The position numbers and the translations under genes were made by a program. 64,000 bases of DNA from Flagellimonas sediminis (GTDB lineage: Bacteria; Bacteroidota; Bacteroidia; Flavobacteriales; Flavobacteriaceae), in NCBI RefSeq assembly GCF_010500845.1, contig NZ_JAAAMI010000002.1, forward strand, positions 124,001 to 188,000, given 5' to 3'. The notes below the pieces were generated by a model. It searched no databases, was not told where the DNA came from, and saw only the letters and a list, made by a program, of their open reading frames with translations. Positions 59,162 through 64,000 of the stretch are shown piece after piece. Within the stretch, counting starts at the first letter, position 1. Each line of letters starts with the position of its first letter.

Positions 59162-60214
59162 ATGAAAGCGACATACAAAAAGTACACCCTAGATTTTAAA
59201 GTTCCCAGCGGAACTTCACGTGGCATTTTAACGCAGAAAGAGACCTGGTTTTTGATACTACGGGACAAGGGACGTTTTGGTATCGGGGAATGTGGGCTTT
59301 TAAAAGGATTAAGCGTTGATGATGTGACGGAATATGAAAACAAACTGGCCTGGGTCTGTCAAAACATCCATTTGGGAAAAGAGGAGCTATTAAATGAATT
59401 GATTGCCTTTCCCTCTATTCAATTTGGGATTGAACAGGCATTTTTGTCCCTTGCAAGTCAGGATTCCTTTGAACTTTTTCCAACTGCCTTTACAAGAATG
59501 GAAGCCCCAATCGCCATTAATGGACTCATTTGGATGGGTAGCGAAACCTTCATGTTATCGCAATTGCTGAAAAAGTTGGAAGATGGTTTCAGGTGCATCA
59601 AAATGAAGATAGGCGCCATCGATTTTGAGAAGGAATTATCCATTTTAAGATTCATTCGAGATAACTTTAGGCCTGAAGAAATTGAATTACGTGTAGATGC
59701 CAATGGAGCTTTTTCCCCGGAGAAAGTATTGAATAAACTGGAAAGATTGGCCGAGTTCCAATTACATTCCATTGAGCAGCCCATTAAACCCAAACAATGG
59801 GGGTTAATGGCCAAATTGTGTGAAAAATCCCCATTGCCCATTGCGTTGGATGAGGAGTTGATCGGCATATTTTCAGTAACAGAAAAGGAGAAACTGCTAC
59901 AAACCATTAAACCACAGTTTATTATTTTAAAACCTAGTTTAGTAGGTGGTTTTACAGGAAGCGAACAATGGATTACAATGGCTAAAAAATACAATATTGG
60001 GTGGTGGGTGACGAGTGCCCTGGAAAGTAATATTGGGCTAAATGCCATAGCCCAATGGACCTATACCTTGAATACAACCATGCCGCAAGGTTTGGGGACC
60101 GGTAGCCTATACACCAATAATATGGAAAGTCCACTCGAAGTTTCCCAAGGGAATATTTATTACAGAAATCAAAAGAATTGGAACCAAACAGAAATTGAAA
60201 AAATATGTTTATAG
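59162..60214 (+). CDS. menC: o-Succinylbenzoate synthase
   Basis: A 350-residue enolase-superfamily enzyme that dehydrates SHCHC to o-succinylbenzoate in menaquinone synthesis. The KxK catalytic pair is Lys147 and Lys149 (CIKMKIGA), metal ligands are Asp179 (LRVDANGAF), Glu205 (SIEQP) and Asp230 (ALDEEL), and the opposite catalytic lysine is Lys257 (ILKPSL). SALESNIGLNAIAQW is the C-terminal signature. The N-terminal capping domain (about 1-110) closes the site. It overlaps the CPBP gene by 10 bp, with menE after that. Its promoter is in the divergent gap with the SDR gene. Confidence 0.94.
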   Translation: MKATYKKYTLDFKVPSGTSRGILTQKETWFLILRDKGRFGIGECGLLKGLSVDDVTEYENKLAWVCQNIHLGKEELLNELIAFPSIQFGIEQAFLSLASQDSFELFPTAFTRMEAPIAINGLIWMGSETFMLSQLLKKLEDGFRCIKMKIGAIDFEKELSILRFIRDNFRPEEIELRVDANGAFSPEKVLNKLERLAEFQLHSIEQPIKPKQWGLMAKLCEKSPLPIALDEELIGIFSVTEKEKLLQTIKPQFIILKPSLVGGFTGSEQWITMAKKYNIGWWVTSALESNIGLNAIAQWTYTLNTTMPQGLGTGSLYTNNMESPLEVSQGNIYYRNQKNWNQTEIEKICL

Positions 60215-61167
60215 AACAAGGCTACAAGGGATCAAGCGAAGGTTGGCGATACATAGTGGGTCTTTTGATCATTTTTTTTGGATGGCAGATTTTGGGAGGG
60301 ATACCATTGTTGGCGGCCTTGATCTTAAAATCGGATTCCATGATGAACATGCCTATGGATTATGGTAGCATGGCCGACACGCTTGGGCTGAACATGTTCT
60401 TCTTTTTGGTCTTGCTCACTTTTGTGGCCGCCATGGGGAGCCTTTGGCTGGTGGTTCGGTTTGTACACCGGCAGTCCTTCACCAGTTTTACCACCTCCCG
60501 TAAAAAAGTGGACTGGAAGAGGATTCTTTTTGCATTCAGTCTTTGGGGCATTGTTTCTTCCGTTATGGTGATGTTGGATATATACCTTTCTCCGGAAAAC
60601 TATATTTTCAACTTCAAACCAATGCCGTTTTTTGTGCTTTTGATACTTTCCATTGTTTTGGTACCCATACAGACCAGTTTTGAAGAATACTTTACGCGTG
60701 GTTATCTCATGCAAGGCATCGGCATTGCTTCCAAAACCAAATGGCTGCCCTTTGTGGTCAGTTCATCACTTTTTGGCCTCCTCCATATCTTCAATCCAGA
60801 AGTTGAAAAACTGGGCTATGGTGTTTTGGTGTTTTATATAGGTACCGGATTCTTTTTGGGGATTTTGACATTGATGGACGAAGGGTTGGAACTCCCGTTG
60901 GGATTCCATGCAGCGAACAATCTTTTTACGGCACTTTTGGTTACCGCGGATTGGACGGCATTCCGCACCAATTCCCTTTATAAAGATATTTCCGAGCCTG
61001 TGCTGGGCTGGGATGTTTTGATACCCGTTTTTGTTTTCTATCCTATCCTCATCCTTATTCTATCAAAGAAATATGGCTGGAAGAACTGGAAGGAGCGACT
61101 TTTTGGAAAAGTGATGACCAAGGAAGAATTTGTAGCCCTCACCGATGGAGATTCCGATTTGGCATAA
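60205..61167 (+). CDS. CPBP family intramembrane metalloprotease
   Basis: A 320-residue integral membrane protein with about seven helices. The CPBP (type II CAAX prenyl endopeptidase, Abi) motifs are all visible: EEYFTRGYL (Glu-Glu-x-x-x-Arg, about 158-164), FGLLHIFNP (Phe-x-x-x-His) and GFHAANNLF (His-x-x-x-Asn). Such glutamate proteases cleave within membranes; some protect from bacteriocins, and in men operons the role is unknown. It overlaps menC by 10 bp at the start and menE by 23 bp at the end, so it is part of the menaquinone operon. Insertion between menC and menE is common in Flavobacteriia. Confidence 0.9.
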   Translation: MFIEQGYKGSSEGWRYIVGLLIIFFGWQILGGIPLLAALILKSDSMMNMPMDYGSMADTLGLNMFFFLVLLTFVAAMGSLWLVVRFVHRQSFTSFTTSRKKVDWKRILFAFSLWGIVSSVMVMLDIYLSPENYIFNFKPMPFFVLLILSIVLVPIQTSFEEYFTRGYLMQGIGIASKTKWLPFVVSSSLFGLLHIFNPEVEKLGYGVLVFYIGTGFFLGILTLMDEGLELPLGFHAANNLFTALLVTADWTAFRTNSLYKDISEPVLGWDVLIPVFVFYPILILILSKKYGWKNWKERLFGKVMTKEEFVALTDGDSDLA

Positions 61168-62218
61168 CATACATCCCGATTTTAAATTCAATGGCTTTTC
61201 CTGCAATCTGGAAGACCTTTCCGAAATCGGATACCGCCTTGTAAAGGAGGGAGATGCACATGAGACAGTAATCGGGGAATTTTTATTGGATTGGATTTCG
61301 AACAAACCTACCTTGGAAGTCCTTACCTCAGGTTCTACAGGCAAGCCAAAACGGATTGAATTGAACAAGCAACATATGGTCAATTCTGCCTTGGCCACCG
61401 GAGCATACTTTCAACTGGAACCAAGGCAATCGGCACTCCTTTGTTTACCCTGTTCGGGAATAGCGGGAAAAATGATGTTGGTGAGAGCCATGGTCATAGG
61501 CCTACACTTGGATGAAGTGGAACCCACTTCCATTCCTCTGTCATACCGTCAAAAAAGTTATGATTTTGTTGCAATGGTGCCGCTGCAGGTAGAGCAAACC
61601 TTACAAGAATTGGATAGGGTGGGTACCTTGATCATTGGTGGTGCCCCTGTGAATGAAAGACTTAGAACCAAGTTGCAAGGAGGTTCTACCAAGGTTTATG
61701 AAACTTATGGTATGACCGAAACCATCACTCATATTGCCGCCAAGGAAATCGCCCCTGAACCAACAACATATTTCGAAGTACTTCCTCATGTAACCCTGAC
61801 CACGGATCCTCGTGGTTGTTTGGTCATAGACGCCCCCAATGTTGTTGAACAAAAAATCATCACCAACGATTTGGTAGAACTGGTCAGTGAAACCCGTTTT
61901 AAATGGTTGGGCCGTTTGGATAGCGTGATCAATTCAGGTGGAATTAAATTGATGCCTGAAACCATTGAGTCCAAATTGGAGCCCCTCATAAATTCCCGTT
62001 TTTTTGTAACCGGTATAAAAGATGAAGTGTTGGGTGAAAAACTGGTCCTTATAATAGAGGGTGGCCCTTTTCCTAAAGAGGAATTACTACAAGAGATCAA
62101 GTCATTGGAAACCATTTCAAAATATGAGGTGCCCAAGGATGTTTACTTTGTAAAAACCTTTGTGGAAACGGCCACCCAAAAGATTCATCGCGATGAAACA
62201 TTAAAATTAATCTTGTAA
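61145..62218 (+). CDS. menE: o-Succinylbenzoate-CoA ligase-like AMP-binding enzyme
   Basis: A 357-residue adenylating enzyme, shorter than the usual 450-500 residues of MenE because the N-terminal subdomain is reduced. The P-loop-like motif is VLTSGSTGKPKRIELN (about 59-74), followed by GGAPVNERLR, YETYGMTETITHIA (about 183-196), GRLDSVINSGGIKLMPE and the C-terminal DVYFVKTFVETATQKIHRDE with the catalytic Lys. It converts OSB to OSB-CoA. It overlaps CPBP by 23 bp. This short form is normal in Flavobacteriia. menB, the next enzyme, is not in the window. Confidence 0.9.
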   Translation: MEIPIWHNIHPDFKFNGFSCNLEDLSEIGYRLVKEGDAHETVIGEFLLDWISNKPTLEVLTSGSTGKPKRIELNKQHMVNSALATGAYFQLEPRQSALLCLPCSGIAGKMMLVRAMVIGLHLDEVEPTSIPLSYRQKSYDFVAMVPLQVEQTLQELDRVGTLIIGGAPVNERLRTKLQGGSTKVYETYGMTETITHIAAKEIAPEPTTYFEVLPHVTLTTDPRGCLVIDAPNVVEQKIITNDLVELVSETRFKWLGRLDSVINSGGIKLMPETIESKLEPLINSRFFVTGIKDEVLGEKLVLIIEGGPFPKEELLQEIKSLETISKYEVPKDVYFVKTFVETATQKIHRDETLKLIL

Positions 62219-62250
62219 TTTAAGCATTCAAAACAACCAAAAATAACCCC

Positions 62251-63597
62251 ATGAGAAAAACCATCCAACTGATTTTTTTATTTGTTCCTTTTTCCTTTTT
62301 TGCCCAAGAAATTTTGCCTGAAGTTGAACGGGCCCGTGTTGTGGATGAGATTTTGGAAGAACGTTTCAATACGCTTCTTCCTGAATTAATGGACCGTACT
62401 GGTATTGACATGTGGGTTGTGATTTCAAGGGAATACAATGAAGATCCTGTTATCAAGACCATGTTGCCAGCTACTTGGTTGAATGCCAGGAGGCGTACCA
62501 TTCTACTATTCTATAGAAACAAGGACAAAAACACAATTGATAAATTGGCGGTGGCCCGTTACAATGTAGGAAAGAGTATCATTTCTGCTTGGGACAAGGA
62601 AAAGGAACCCGACCAATGGAAGCGTTTGATGGAATTGATAGAGGAACGCAATCCGAAGAAAATAGGGCTTAATTTCTCCAAGGACCATAATATAGCCGAT
62701 GGTTTGGACAAAACGGATTATGATGAGTTCATGGCCAACCTTCCCAAAAAGTTTCACTCTAGGGTGGGGTCTGCTGAACAGTTGGCTGTACGTTGGATAG
62801 AGACCCGTACCCCAAGGGAAATGGCCATTTTTGCCCAATTGACGGAAATTACACATAACATTGTTGCGGAAGCTTTCTCGGAAAAAATAATCACTCCTGG
62901 CATTACCACTACCGATGATGTGGTATGGTGGATGCGCCAAAAAGTGACCGATCTTGGTTTGGAAACATGGTTTCATCCCACAGTGGATATCCAAAGAAAC
63001 AATGAAGGCTTGGTAAGCCACCTTACCTCTTTTTCAACAGGTGAAGCAGAAAAAGTGATCCTTCCAGGGGATTTGTTGCATTGCGATTTTGGAATCACCT
63101 ACCTAAGACTCAACACGGATTGCCAAGAAATGGGCTATGTTTTGCTGCCAGAAGAAAGGGAAGCTCCGGAGTTTTTGGTCAACGCCTTAAAGGATGGTAA
63201 CCGTGTGCAAGATTTCTTGACCCAGAACATGATCAAAGGAAGGGTAGGGAATGATATTTTGGCCAAATCCCTTCAAGCTGCCAAGGAGACTGGTCTTCGC
63301 CCTTCGATCTACACCCATCCGTTGGGTACTTATGGGCATTCCGCAGGAACAACCATTGGAATGTGGGATGCACAGGACGGTGTCATGAAGGATGATGGAG
63401 AAAACTATCCGCTTAACCCCAACACGGCGTATGCCATAGAACTGAATGCCACTGTGAACATTCCTGAATGGAACAGGGACATCCGTATCATGTTGGAAGA
63501 ACCTGGATTTTATGGGGAAGATGGCTTTAGATATGTAAATGGTAGGCAAACCGAAATGTTTCTCATTCCTAGACCCAAACCTCAATTGGGCAACTGA
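62251..63597 (+). CDS. Exported M24 family metallopeptidase (Xaa-Pro aminopeptidase-like)
   Basis: A 448-residue exported protein. The signal peptide is KTIQLIFLFVPFSFFAQ. The N-terminal creatinase-like domain is about 20-200 and the pita-bread M24 domain about 200-440. Metal ligands appear as Asp in LHCDFGI, Asp in NTDCQEMG, His in GTYGHSAGT and Glu in AIELNATV, with a last Glu near QTEMF. It should remove N-terminal residues next to proline or act on related substrates. It is 32 bp after menE but an unrelated gene. It is followed by 41 bp and a receptor-like gene. Confidence 0.88.
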   Translation: MRKTIQLIFLFVPFSFFAQEILPEVERARVVDEILEERFNTLLPELMDRTGIDMWVVISREYNEDPVIKTMLPATWLNARRRTILLFYRNKDKNTIDKLAVARYNVGKSIISAWDKEKEPDQWKRLMELIEERNPKKIGLNFSKDHNIADGLDKTDYDEFMANLPKKFHSRVGSAEQLAVRWIETRTPREMAIFAQLTEITHNIVAEAFSEKIITPGITTTDDVVWWMRQKVTDLGLETWFHPTVDIQRNNEGLVSHLTSFSTGEAEKVILPGDLLHCDFGITYLRLNTDCQEMGYVLLPEEREAPEFLVNALKDGNRVQDFLTQNMIKGRVGNDILAKSLQAAKETGLRPSIYTHPLGTYGHSAGTTIGMWDAQDGVMKDDGENYPLNPNTAYAIELNATVNIPEWNRDIRIMLEEPGFYGEDGFRYVNGRQTEMFLIPRPKPQLGN

Positions 63598-63638
63598 TTT
63601 TTTCGTAAATTAGATAACCTATTAAACATCATGGTCTT

Positions 63639-64000
63639 ATGAGGTTATCTGTTTTACTTTTCGTTTTGTTATGTCCAGCAATTTTGACCTATGGTCAAAA
63701 ATCGATTAGTGGGCGTATTACCCATGAGGGGAGTGCTTTAAAAAATGTGAGTATCCAAAATCTTGCTTCGAGAGTATCAACAGCTTCTGACCAGAAGGGG
63801 ATGTATCAAATTTCAGCCCGGCCCAAGGAAGAGCTGCAGTTCACCTATATGGGTATGGACACCGTTTCCATCATTGTGGAAGATGTGACTAATATTTTGA
63901 ACATAAACATGCAGATGCAAGTGGAAGCGTTGGATGAAGTGGAAGTTGTAAGTGAAGTTGGGAAAAACAAACAACGCATCATGGAGCAACAATACCCCAC
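63639..64000 (+). CDS. N-terminus of a CarboxypepD_reg/TonB-receptor-type protein (partial)
   Basis: An open frame from ATG 63639 runs past the right edge, 120 residues seen. The signal peptide RLSVLLFVLLCPAILTYGQ is followed by a carboxypeptidase-regulatory-like domain: SISGRITHEGSALKNVSIQN, STASDQKGMYQISA, QFTYMGMDTVSIIVED and then NINMQMQVEALDEVEVVSE. This is the typical N-terminal pattern of outer-membrane TonB-dependent or SusC-like receptors, but also of DUF5686-like or other CarboxypepD_reg proteins of Bacteroidota. The length and the C-terminal barrel are outside the window, so the family stays open. Confidence 0.75.
   Translation, partial: MRLSVLLFVLLCPAILTYGQKSISGRITHEGSALKNVSIQNLASRVSTASDQKGMYQISARPKEELQFTYMGMDTVSIIVEDVTNILNINMQMQVEALDEVEVVSEVGKNKQRIMEQQYP

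Overview
The window is 64 kb of ordinary-looking chromosome from a marine-type member of the Flavobacteriaceae (Bacteroidota), possibly close to Allomuricauda/Muricauda; the genus is an inference. The evidence is moderate to low G+C, menaquinone rather than ubiquinone genes, bacillithiol synthesis (bshB1), CcsBA cytochrome maturation, DUF4290 next to murA, TPR-type histidine kinases, a CarboxypepD_reg/TonB-type outer-membrane gene at the right edge, several TTG/GTG starts, and promoters of the Bacteroidota form TTG-N17-20-TANNTTTG. No phage, CRISPR array or complete insertion sequence was seen.

Layout. 1-7.8 kb: an acetate module with a transporter-fused histidine kinase (CrbS/CbrA type), a receiver-only response regulator and acetyl-CoA synthetase, facing a DnaQ-like exonuclease and a cNMP/CBS/DUF294 protein that often accompany acetate genes. 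7.8-14.2 kb: tRNA-Met, a START-like protein, a class IV aminotransferase, YqgE, HU, fmt, recQ and a small NTPase. 14.3-16.3 kb: DUF4290 and a murA with Asp in place of the fosfomycin-target Cys. 16.3-25 kb: an ArsR repressor with three SRPBCC proteins, a hydrolase, a pirin, an M20 hydrolase, a photolyase/SDR/SRPBCC operon and a DUF2911 protein. 25-33 kb: a PIG-L deacetylase, an unlisted 38-residue membrane protein and a sodium symporter in one operon; a U32 protein overlapping a ferredoxin; Maf, KdsC-like and DUF2520 genes. 33-45.5 kb: ccsBA, a MATE exporter behind a strongly structured leader, a trans-sulfuration enzyme, bshB1, an orphan kinase, tRNA-His, an M28 lipoprotein peptidase and a DadA-like oxidase. 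45.5-62 kb: a menaquinone region (menI-like, menF, menD, menA, menC, menE) interleaved with a glycosyltransferase, CvfB-like, SPOR-like, LytTR and HisKA_2 two-component, SDR and CPBP genes. 62-64 kb: an M24 peptidase and the start of a receptor-like gene.

The items most worth following up are the roughly 108-nt multi-branched leader RNA before the MATE exporter (36551-36658); a perfect 76-bp direct repeat, each copy carrying the same truncated start of a secreted or outer-membrane gene, between a LytTR regulator and its likely kinase; the absence of menB with an AT-rich glycosyltransferase inside the men region; the 38-residue membrane protein overlapping the PIG-L gene; and an alternating inverted-repeat operator over the ArsR promoter.

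The genome is tightly packed: seven of nine convergent gene pairs end within 7 bp of each other or overlap, and most operon genes overlap their neighbours by 1 to 50 nt. All functional calls come from reading motifs by eye; no database search was run.
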